64,000 nt of DNA, taken from contig OX030969.1 of NCBI GenBank assembly GCA_943735955.1, positions 1,595,991-1,659,990 on the forward strand. Reading direction: 5' to 3'. Below are positions 23,203 to 32,664 of this stretch, one piece after another. Every line of letters starts with the position of its first letter. Within the stretch, counting starts at the first letter, position 1. The translations under genes were made by a program, and so were the position numbers. Source of the DNA: Piscicola geometra (Eukaryota; Annelida; Clitellata; Hirudinida; Piscicolidae). The notes beneath the pieces were generated by a model. That model ran no database searches. It saw only the letters and a list, made by a program, of their open reading frames with translations, and was not told the DNA's origin.

Positions 23203-23323
23203 AATGATAGAAAGGAGTGGAGGGAGAGATTGAGACTTTTCAGACAGGCCCCACCCTCGGGAGAGGTAAAGTTGGTCTGTTTAACAAAAACCAGAAGATG
23301 ATGATGATGATGATGATGATGAT
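23203..23323 (+). mobile_element. 5'-truncated RTE-like LINE tail
   Basis: Encodes the last residues of the LINE at 30.6-32.7 kb (KEWRERLRLFRQAPPSG and LTKTRR) and ends in (GAT)9, the same 3' tail type. Only about 120 bases were inserted. Confidence 0.85.
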
Positions 23324-23364
23324 AAAAGAATTATAATAAAATTATTAATATTATTATGAAATAA

Positions 23365-23680
23365 TTATAGTATCATTTTAAATATTATTATGAAATAGAA
23401 GATAACGTTTTGCTCTTTTTTCACCTTCATCCGAAGAAATGTAATAATTATTTTATTATTATTAATTAGATGATGCACTACAGTTTTTGATGATACTTCT
23501 TCATAGTGATCCTCACCTCCATTAGTATTAGAAGCCTCATCATAAGAAAAATGTTCACTATCAAATAGCTCTGGTAGTTGGTGAAATTTTTTTATGGGCA
23601 TTTCTTCTGAATGAGGAGCCGGGCTTCTAGCAGTTATTAAATCGAGGTAAGTCCATTTATTACGGTTGTTTGGTTTTATT
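23365..23680 (-). pseudogene. Possible exon remnant of unknown origin
   Basis: The reverse strand reads KWTYLDLITARSPAPHSEE, then LPELFDSEHFSYDEAS and YEEVSSKTVVHHL in one frame, with non-repetitive, acidic, protein-like composition. No start, partner exon or family is recognisable; it may be a piece of a transposase or regulatory protein. Confidence 0.3.
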
Positions 23681-25029
23681 CGAATAACATTTGTGAAGAA
23701 AAGTAAAAATATTTTTTCTCGAAATTATAAGTAGGCAAAATTTCGAACTATTTTTTTTCCATTTAGTCTACTGTTGTAAATATTCTTTACACGTTTCAAA
23801 TATCCGGTACGGTGGTCACGTTTCATCATAACCATCAAGTTTAACATCAAAGTAACCAAGATACGCTTTTTTCATGAAATCACTCACAGTTTTTCTGTTT
23901 TCTTTTTATTTGTATTCTCCACAAATATAGCAAAACACAGTAGGAATATTTAAAAAACTTCTACTTGAACTCATTCTTATATATTTATATGAAAAAATAT
24001 AACAACTACATAACCTATATTCCAAGTTTAATGAAAAAATCGTAAAATTTTTTTTTGCGCAGTGTTATTAAATATTGCAAAACATAGGGTAAAAACAGTA
24101 GATTAAAAGTAAAATTATCGAAAAAACTAGAGCTGTGAGAAGAAAACTGATTTTATATTTGAAATCGGCAGCTCAAATATAGTTAAAATCAGTTTTAAAG
24201 TTTCAAACTTAATTTCTGTTGTTCCGTGTTATTCTTTTTCCTAAGGTTGATTAAAAAAAAGAGATTGCGATGTTGAGGATGTGCTAAAAACAATAGATGA
24301 AAAATTTTCTTTTGCTGGAGAGTTAGAATTAGTTATAGTGACAAACGAAAAAACATTAATTTTAGATTGTTAGAATCAGAAAAAAAATCAAAAAATGAAA
24401 AAAAAAGTAAGATTGGCAAAAAGGATTCTTTGCTGAGAACGACGTTTGAACCAGCTCATATGCATCTTTAATAAAGGTACTTTACATGTTAAAAACAACG
24501 TTTTTTGAAAAAACACACTTATAGCTCATTAACAAAACGTCTACCGGCATTGCTAATGCATCTTTAATGTCTAAATTTCCTTTCATTTGTGAATTGAATT
24601 TCATTTGAGTCTTGGAAATTATTTTTCGATTCAAAAATGACTGAACTTCTTTAAAACCAAATATTGTTGTATGCGCATCATGACAAGAACGATCATTTGA
24701 GCTTTCGATGTTTCCCTTTGGGAAATGATTAGATTCTTATGCATACTTCTTATATCAGAATAAAACTCTGCTCTTCAAATTAAGCACTACTCAAGCAATC
24801 AATCCGTAATGAATGTGGAAGTTGTTACCAAGGCTTTGAGCAAAATTAAGTTTAGTAAATCTTTTCATTTTACATTATCGAAAGCGAGATAGAAGTTAAT
24901 ATTTCCTTAGTTTGAAATCTTCTTTGAAAAAAGGATCAGATAATGTCTATGACAAAAAACTCGTCAAACATTATACTTTGCAATAAATAGAATCTAACAT
25001 AAAAAAAATATTTTGTTAATACATCTTCT
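23681..25029. other. Intergenic DNA without a supported gene
   Basis: AT-rich and full of stops. I see no splice pattern, terminal repeats or recognisable protein. Confidence 0.4.
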
Positions 25030-25152
25030 TTTTCTTCCCATAAAGTGTAGGGCTCATCTGGAGCATAGACGCACTTAGGCGACGGTAGGAATCGAACCCA
25101 CACTCGTGAGTCGAACGCCAAGCGTTTTACCGCTAAGCTAATCCGACGCCAC
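25030..25152 (-). mobile_element. tRNA-derived SINE or tRNA pseudogene
   Basis: The reverse strand from 25148 has a tRNA-like head: GGCGTCGG pairs with CCGTCGCC with one mismatch, AGCTTAGCGGTAA resembles box A, and GTGGG-TTCGATT-CCTAC forms a T arm with one wobble. The anticodon stem is poor. A body (CCAGATGAGCCCTACACTTT) and A-rich stretch follow, which fits a SINE better than a tRNA gene. It is a different family from the one at 18.6 kb. Confidence 0.65.
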
Positions 25153-25803
25153 CCATGATACCTAATACAAGTTCGGAATGTGTCTATTTTGTGCTAACCT
25201 AATGGTATGCCTGATATGATATAACGTATAGCTCTACGAAAAATGAACATAATGTCTTGATATTGTACATTTATATTTCTATGCACATTAAATATATTCA
25301 ACAAGAATATGGAAGTGGAATACTCACTTGTTGCCTCATAAATCGCGAAACAAAAAACGATCGGAAGCAGTTCAGAAAAACTTTAGAAAAAGATAAAATA
25401 GATGAAAAGTGTGGATAATAAAGTTTTTTTTATATCGAGAACAGTAGAAAAACGAGTTTGAATATGGTTTCGACTGAATACATTTTAACCGAAGAGGATT
25501 ATTCAATAGATAAACTAAAATTTTCGAAAATTAAGGTTTATTTGCAAGATATGCGTTTTATGCCTGTTTTCAACATTAAATTAGCTAGGGAGTATAATAT
25601 TTCATTATTTCTCGTTCAAATTCCACATGGATAGTTTTCTTTTATTCTTGTTCTTCAAATATATTGATGAGATTCTTCCTTCTTTAAAAAAAGACACTGA
25701 AAAACGAATGTCTGAAGTCGAATCTGGATTAACCCATTTAAAAATGTTAAAAATGAACGTGTTTTTAAATTTAATAATTTAAATTTACTTTAAATTTTTA
25801 TAG
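25153..25803. other. Intergenic DNA without a supported gene
   Basis: AT-rich; nothing supported before the duplicated block begins near 25804. Confidence 0.4.
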
Positions 25804-25842
25804 TTTTAAATGTGATTATCTCGAAATCAAAAACATGTGAAC

Positions 25843-26575
25843 ATGCCCGATTATTCAGTGGAGTCGTCACGTGTGGCCAGGCTGTTCGCGTAATGCCTTA
25901 TTCACGCGTGCGGCAACATCTTCAGATTATTATTAGCTCATACTTTGTACTAGAAGTCTGTCCAAGAAATAAAGTTTGTCTCTTGAGATTCTTACAGATT
26001 CTTCAGAAAAGACATTGTCGAGAATCACAGGGTGCAAGAAACGGAGTTGCGAGCAGAAAATCAGCAGTTGTTGAACCAGTTAGAAAGAAAAAGTACTGCT
26101 GAAGAGGAGTTGGGAGGAAATCGAAGAGCAAAGAAGGTTAGAAACTCTGTACTTTCCCATCAGGATGTAGGGATAAATGACTAGAAGAAAGAAAAAAATG
26201 AGCTGAAAGATCAAGATGAGCGGCAATTTGGTTCAGAAAAAGACAAAGATCAGAAGGATGCCATAATAATTCAAAGTGACCAAAAAAAAAGAGTTAATGT
26301 AGTTTCCATATTTAAAAAAAAATAATTTATAGAAGATGTAAAAAACTGAGCATGCAAAAATTGCAGAAGATACCAAACAAATAAGTAAAACAGTTGCCCA
26401 AAAAGATATTCCAAATAATGCAAAGACAGATGATCCTAAAGATGCCATAATGAATCATGTGAAAGATGGCAAAAAATGTAATGCTAAAGAGGAGGGAAAA
26501 GATGTGTATTAAAGAAATCAAAATCTGCGTTGAAAAAGATCTGGAAAAGGTTGTTAAGAAAAAATCAAAATGATG
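25843..26575 (+). pseudogene. Coiled-coil, Lys-rich gene, copy B (best preserved 5' end)
   Basis: Exon 1 (25843-25889) starts MPDYSVESSRVARLF and is followed by a GTAATG donor; exon 2 starts at 25998 after TTCTTACAG. The phase joins to give RLFAFFRKDIVENHRVQETE, then a leucine-spaced coiled-coil segment (LRAENQQLLNQLERKSTAEE). A TAG stop at 26182 replaces a Lys codon seen in copy C (QDVGIND then stop), after which the Lys/Asp-rich part (GSEKDKDQKDAIIIQSDQKK) continues in frame. The function is unknown; the coiled coil suggests a structural or partner-binding role. It is broken here, and the other two copies are broken at different places. Confidence 0.6.
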
Positions 26576-26852
26576 ATAATTATGTCAAAATTATCTGCAA
26601 TTTTCAGTTCATCATTAAAAAAAATAAATAAAAATTTAAGTTTATTATTTTAACTGTTTTGTTCATGTTTGGCGTTGAGATTTTTTTCGGATTATTTGCT
26701 GCACTTTTTTTTCTCTCTTTCAATTTTTCCATATTTTAGCATTTCATACTTTCATTACTTTTTCAATTTTTTCAGTTTTTATTATTTTTTTAGTAATCTT
26801 TGTGAATTCTTCATGAAGGTCATTTTCAATCTTTTTTACACTTGCTTTTTAA

Positions 26853-27420
26853 TCATTTTTTCTTCTTTTTCTTTTTTTTGTCCTTTGCTTGTTTTTGGTT
26901 CTTTTTTTCAATTGCATGTTTTTCGAAATTATCTCTATCTTTGGTTTGGTGATCTTTTTTCCCATCTTTTTTAATTTCACCATCAGTTAGTTTTGGTTTA
27001 GAATAACTATTCCGACTCTTTTTTTCTATAAATTGTTTTTTTCGAACAATTGGGGTTTCAAACGCGTTTTTTATATTTTGGTTTTTGATGTTTTTAGATT
27101 TTTTACTTTCATCATTTTCACTGCCATATTTTTTATCATCTTGCTTTTTAATTCTAATATCTTTTTTTTCATTTGATCTATTTTTCATAGTTTTTTCTAT
27201 TTTTGAATCTTTTATTTCTATCGGCTGAACTTGCTCATCCTCTTCACTTATACTCAAATCATATTCTTCTATTTCGTTTTCTTTTTCTCTCTCAAGGCTC
27301 GCAATTTTCGCTTCAGAGTGAATGGACTTCTTCACCTCCTTCTCTTCTTGCATCTTTTCCATTTCTTCTAAATCTATGACTTCCCCTCTTTCGTTCTCAT
27401 GAATATTTTTTTGCACTAAC
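26853..27420 (-). pseudogene. Lys/Glu-rich membrane gene, copy B, lacking its first exons
   Basis: It matches exon 3 of the 5875-7272 gene, including the TTCCACAG acceptor at 27421, and reads LVQKNIHENERGEVIDLEE through to a Lys run at the end. It lacks 22 codons present in copy A but stays in frame. Homology to copy A ends near 27740, where a foldback element begins, so the start codon and membrane exon are missing. An upstream Met frame opens at 27458 but lies in what is intron in copy A. I treat this as a truncated pseudogene. Confidence 0.6.
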
Positions 27421-27458
27421 CTGTGGAATAATAAAAGTCGAATTGTATTTTTATTCAA

Positions 27459-27764
27459 ACGACTAGTACAACGAAAAGATCGTTTATAAATTCAGTGAAC
27501 CCTTTAATTGATTTCACCCTACACAAGTGCTCTTCTAATTTTTAATTTTTTATGGAGTGTCTCATACATGGAGTTCCAAAGTGAAACAAACTCGAAACAT
27601 CAACTAATGATACACTGCCAACATCTAAAAAGTTTGCCGAACCACTTTACTCTTACTTTTAACAATACAACGACGGGTAAGATTATCGTGGCGTAAACCC
27701 AGACTGGCTTCAAGACCACTTTTAATTGATGAAAATTTCGTTTTTCTCCATATTTTGAACATAA
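27459..27764. other. Duplicated intron sequence of the membrane gene
   Basis: Matches 6547-6800 of copy A; no coding sequence of its own. Confidence 0.6.
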
Positions 27765-28117
27765 ACTTCAAGATAAAAAGTTTTCAGGATAAAAAGCCTT
27801 CAGAATAAAATGTCTTCAAGATAAAAATTCTTCAGAATGAAAAGTATTCAGGATAAAAATTCTTCAGAATGAAAAGTATTCAGGATAAAAAGTCTTTTTA
27901 TCCTGAAGACTTTTTATTCTGAAGGCTTTTTATCCTGAAAACTTTTTATCTTGAAAACTTTTCATCCTGAAAACTTTTTATTCTGAAGACTTTTTATCCT
28001 GAAGACTTTTTATTCTGAAGGCTTTTTATCCTGAAAAATTTTTATCTTGAAGACTTTTTATCCTGAAGACTTTTTATCCTGAAGACTTTTTATTCTGAAG
28101 ACTTTTTATCCGTTTAC
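27765..28117. mobile_element. Loopless palindromic foldback element
   Basis: About 130 bases of TTCAGGATAAAAAGTC-type units turn, with almost no spacer near 27895, into the reverse complement (GACTTTTTATCCTGAAG units) for over 200 bases, ending CTTTTTATCCGTTTACC, the standard family terminus. It is a variant subfamily with TCAGGATAAA in place of CCGGATAAA. No coding sequence is present. Confidence 0.85.
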
Positions 28118-28315
28118 CAATAGTTTGTATTGTATTTGATGAATCGTTTTAGGTATGTATTTTTAAAAATTATAGTCCGTTTTATTTATTCAAAATAGTG
28201 AAACGAATCTATAAAAATATTTTATATATATAAAAAGTCCGTTTTATTTATTTAAAATTGTGAAAAGAATCTATAAAAGTCCGATTTATTTATACTAAAA
28301 TATTAACAAGGAGAC

Positions 28316-28424
28316 TTTTTCTCCGAGAGGCTTTTTCTCCAGAAGGTTTTTTCTCCGGGAGGCTTTTTGTAGAAGGTATTTTATCCGAAGGCTTTTTCTC
28401 CGAGAGGCTTTTTGTCCGTTCCCC
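28316..28424 (+). repeat. Array of a third foldback-like unit (GAGGCTTTTTCTCC)
   Basis: Seven or so units of GGCTTTTTCTCCGAGA-like sequence, ending TTTTTGTCCGTTCCCC. It parallels the arms of the foldback family but with CTCC in place of ATCC. I find no partner arm in the window. Confidence 0.7.
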
Positions 28425-28458
28425 GGAAAGAGAGAGCAGTGAGTGTATTGGTGCATTA

Positions 28459-29872
28459 ATGGATGTTAATGCTTACGTATTAGAAAGTTTTTCAAAACCA
28501 TCAGTTCACCTTCTGAATGGTAATGTTTATTTTCTTTGTCCTCGTAGGCATAAGAAGCTGCCTAATTGGACATTAGCAGTAAAGACCTTGCAATCTTTAA
28601 ATATGGTCTTTTCTGTTAATGATCGCCTTATATTTAAATATTTTAGGATAGTTTATGAGAAAGTGAAGAATTTAAAAAATAACCAAAATTTTAATTTGTT
28701 GGTAGATTATCTTTCTGAAGCTTTTAGGTACCAGCCTATTTCTTTTCGTTTAGGGCTAGAAGAGATGAATGAATGTGTAGCAGATTTACCAGATGGTATG
28801 AATGAATGTGTAGCAGATTTACCAGATGGCATGAATGAATGTGTAGAAGATGTATCAAGTAGTTGTAAGAGTTGTGAATATAATAAGAGTAACTTGGAGC
28901 GCGCTAATACAAAAATTATTATATTAGAACGTAGAATAAGAAAGCTCTCAGGTTTTGTAGCCCAGAAGCAGCAGTCAGAAAGAAGAAGGGCGTCTTTAGA
29001 CATGTGGAAGTCTGAGTACCAGCAGGAGAAACAAAAGAAGCTAAAGGTTAATGATAATAGTTCAACTATAATAGCGAATCTCAACAGAAGTAGGACTTTA
29101 CTGATAAGGCGTAACAGAGAAGCTAAACTAAGAAATGTGTTGTTAGTTAAGGACCTTAATGATAAAGTTAACTAAAGAATTGAATGGCGCTGTATCAGAT
29201 AATATTAAACTAACTAGTAAACTAGATAATATAAGTGGGATGCTTTTGGATCGTGGTGAGAAATCCAAAGAGGTTAGCACAAAGTTAGTTAATAGTTATA
29301 AACCCGTTTTTAGGAAAACTATATATACAGCAATTTTATTAAATATACCAGTAAGAAGCATCACGCCTATTTTTAATTATTTTACTAGTACAATTTTTGG
29401 TATGCGCTTAAGTAACTTACCGCACTATAGCAATATATCAAGGATGACCCATGAGGCAAGCGTGCTTGCTCTGATAGTTTGGTGATAGGGCCCCAGTGAA
29501 CAATCGGGTTCATCAGCTTTTAGTTGATGAGCTGCAGATTGATTTGCTGCACCTTTCATGCAATGTGCATCCTCTAGATGCCATTGCTGGTGAGTCCAGA
29601 AAACGGCTTGCCGTTTTTGATCAATTCACAGGTATTCAAGGATTCACAGGCAAGAATGGTACAGCAGTTTCTTTCCGGTACAACTTATCAAAACTCAGGT
29701 GATTATAATTATCTTTATATTAAGTTCTAATGATTGAAATGATTTGTATATTGATTTATAAATGTCCCAGAGTTATAGATTATTTTTCTCTTCAGACACA
29801 GCTTTAAAGGGGAACTAGGAGCGTTCAGGGCCTATTGTACAGCAAACAAGGTTGTTCCAGTGATCTTTCTAC
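28459..29872 (+). pseudogene. Spliced transposase-like gene of unnamed family, broken
   Basis: The first frame (28459-29175) starts MDVNAYVLESFSKPSVHLL and holds three tandem copies of an 11-residue unit, MNECVADLPDG, followed by a basic coiled-coil part (ILERRIRKLSGFVAQKQQ). A frame change near 29160 leads to LPHYSNISRMTHEASVLAL, and another at 29480 leads to DRAPVNNRVHQLLVDELQ and LSCNVHPLDAIAGESRK. An intron with donor GTGATT (29700) and acceptor TTCTCTTCAG (29796) joins LSKLR to HSFKGELGAFRAY. The DR-PVN and CNVHPLD motifs resemble the core of transposase-like proteins I have seen in cnidarian and fish annotations, but I cannot name the family. It ends abruptly at an AT tract at 29876. 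Confidence 0.55.
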
Positions 29873-29875
29873 GTT

Positions 29876-30565
29876 TATATATATATACTATATATGCACT
29901 TTAAACAATTAATATTAATATTCTCTATATTGATATCATCAATTAATTTGTTATTTTTAAATTTTATTTTATTTTCATGTTTAGACATTTGATTTACATT
30001 ACATTCATAACTTTTATCTTCAATTTCTTTAGGTGAAATATATTCAATTAATGAGTCCACAGAACTTTGGATTATGGTAACCTCTTTTTTATTAATATGT
30101 TTTAAATTGTAGTTTAAATTGAATATTGTTTTTGATTCTGTGGGCTCAATTATTAGTTTTTTTGTGCCAGTTCTTGTTTTTTATCTATTAATATTTCAAC
30201 AAAATTCTGTCACTCTTCTACTGAATTAAGTCCATTATTTTCCTTTTTAATTAAGTCATCATATGTCTCTTTTACCGATTCTTTATCTGAATTTTTTACT
30301 GCATTATCTTATTCTTTATATACCTCTTCAACTTTATCATTATTCACCTCTTCAACTTTATTATTAATCACATCTTCAACTTTATCATTATTCATCTCTT
30401 CAAATTTATCTTTATTTACATCTTTAACTGTATCACTTTTTGCCTCTGTTACCAATTGTTTGGAGGTATTCATTACTGAATCAATTTTCAACTCAATTGT
30501 ATTTTTTAAATTATTTATGAATGCTTCAGTTTCTTTTTTTATTCATTCTTTAGTTGCCTTTACTA
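29876..30565 (-). pseudogene. Asn/Lys-rich reading frame with 9-residue repeats, decayed
   Basis: The reverse strand reads, in one frame, through KNTIELKIDSVMNTSKQLV and four 9-residue repeats of the type KVEEVNND (30309-30410), then past two or three stops into KSYECNVNQMSKHENKIKFK and a final Ile/Asn-rich part. The composition is AT-driven but the repeats keep frame. The frame is in phase with the 3' end of the RBMX-like frame across the LINE at 30566-32664 (see findings). Function unknown. Confidence 0.4.
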
Positions 30566-32664
30566 AACAGGTGTGTGGCGTTACCTCAACGCACCGGTGG
30601 AAGAAGCAGACGTGGTGGTGGAATGAGTCTGTAGAAAGTGCCGTGGCTGAAAAACGCAGATGTTTCAAGGCATGGAAAGATGGTGGCAGCCGTTCAGATT
30701 ACAACGCTGCAAAACGTGCCTGCAAACAAGCTGTCCAGATCGCTATGTGTGCTGCAGAGAAAAAAGTTCTCAGTTCCATCAATCCGAAAACAGCAGAAGT
30801 CTTTCGTCTCGCTCAACAGATGCGACGAGAAAATCAAGACATAATCGGAGAGCTGCCAGTAAGAAATGATGCTGGCGTAATGTCATTGAGTGAGAACTCA
30901 AAGAAAGAGGCCTGGAAGGAACACTATGAGCGTCTGCTGAACCTAGAGTTCCCGTGGTGCCCTGAGGATCTGCCGGTGGAAGACCCAGTTGAAGGACCAA
31001 GTGTGCCGATCACCACAGAAATGGTCATGAAAGCCATTGCAAAGATGAGTAATGGCAAGGCAGCTGGTCCGTCCGGCATTGTGGCTGAGGTGCTCAAGTC
31101 TGCTGGTTTACAGGGTGCCATCCTAGTACGTGATCTTGCTGAGTGCATCATCTCAGAAGGGAAGATCCCCACTGAATGGAAAAAGAGTTTCATTGTGAAC
31201 CTCTACAAGGGAAAGGAGATGCTCTCGACAGGAACAACTACAGAGGCTTGAAACTGATAGAGCAAGTACTCAAAGTACTGGAGCGCGTGATAGAAGACCT
31301 GATCAGGATCCGTGCGAAGATTGACGAGATGCAGTTTGGCTTCATGCCAGGGCGTGGAACAACAGATGCCATCTTCATCATACGTCACCCAGGAAAAGTA
31401 CCGGGCTGCCAACAAACCACTCTATTTAGCTTTCGTCGACCTTGAGAAGGCGTTTGACCGTGTCCCAAGGAAGGTGAAATGGTGGGCATTACGTAAACTC
31501 GGTATCGAGGAGTGGCTGGTGCGAGTGGTGCAGTCTATGTATTCGGAGGTGAAAAGGGTTGGTGAAGCTTTCAGTGACGAGTTCTAAGTGGGTGTCGGGG
31601 TGCATCAAGGTTCGGTCCTAAGCCCTCTATTATTCATCATCGTGCTAGAAGCGTTATCTATAGAGTTTCGCACTGGATGTCCATGGGAGCTGTTGTACGC
31701 AGATGATTTTGTAGCCATAGCTGAATGACTGGACGAGCTGCTTCTTAAGGTCAAGATATGGAAGAATGGAATAGAAAAAAAGGGCTTAAAAGTAAATATG
31801 GGGAAAACGAAAGTTTTAGTATCTGGTGCGAATCTAGAGCTGACCAAGAAGTCTGCCTTAAAGGAACGGGTAAAAACTCCATTCTATGCAGCGGTTGCTC
31901 ATCCTGGGTGCACAAGAGATGCTCAGGCATTAAAGGTTCCCTCCGCTCAGACCCAAATTACAAGTGTGCCCGCTGTCAAGGCACAGCTCGACCGATAGAT
32001 GGAAGACCAATTGTGGAAGTTCTTGTTGATGAAGACAAACTTGAAGTCGTTCCTGAATTCTGCTACTTAGGTGACATGCTGTCTGCAGGTGGAGGCTGTG
32101 AGGATGCTGCCATAACCAGATGCAAGTGTGCGTGGGGAAAATTTCGTCAACTTCTTCCTCTACTGACAAACAGACACCTTCCACTTCCAACCAGAAGTCG
32201 TGTGTACACCTCATGTGTGAGGAGTAAAATGTTACACGCCTCTGAGACTTGGGCTGTCACCACAGAAACAATCAACCGCTTTCAACGCAACGACCGGGCC
32301 ATGATCCGTTGGATGTGCAACATCAAATCAAAAGATCTCATCAGTTCAGATGAGCTCCAAAAAATGATGGGAATCCAGGATATTGGTGCTGTACTGCAAA
32401 CGAGAAGAATGAGGTGGTTTGGGCATGTGGAACGTGGTGGTGGATGGATCAACAAGGTTAGAAGAATGGAGGTTTCTGGAACGAAACGACCAGGCAGGTC
32501 AAAGAAGACGTGGGAAGAGGTGGTACAGAAAGACCTCAAATATCTGGGGGCACGCAGCACTGATGCCCATGATAGAAAGGAGTGGAGAGAGAGATTGAGA
32601 CTTTTCAGACAGACCCCACCCTCGGGAGAGGAAAAGTTGGCCTGTTTAACAAAAACCAGGAGAT
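30566..32664 (+). mobile_element. RTE-like LINE, 5'-truncated, inactive
   Basis: Translation passes from a linker (WKKQTWWWNESVESAVAEK) through reverse transcriptase motifs: NGKAAGPSGIVAEVLKSAG, WKKSFIVNLYKGK, NNYRGLKLIEQVLKVLERV, LYLAFVDLEKAFDRVPR, VHQGSVLSPLLFI and the catalytic LLYADDFVAIAE. A zinc-binding segment follows (ILCSGCSSWVHKRCSG ... YKCARC), then RSKMLHASETWAVT, RNDRAMIRWMCN and RRMRWFGHVERGG, ending LTKTRR and a short GAT tail. At least two frameshifts and two stops inactivate it. A 6-base ACTAAA repeat flanks it (about 30560 and 32669). The clade is by recall of similar coral and arthropod elements. Confidence 0.88.

Noticed and set aside
25078..25148. Functional tRNA gene on the reverse strand
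   Set aside because: Acceptor mismatch, poor anticodon stem and an attached body suggest a SINE or pseudogene.
26669..26974. Forward Phe-rich frame in the duplicated block
   Set aside because: Complement of the Lys-rich tail of copy B, as at 5.7 kb.
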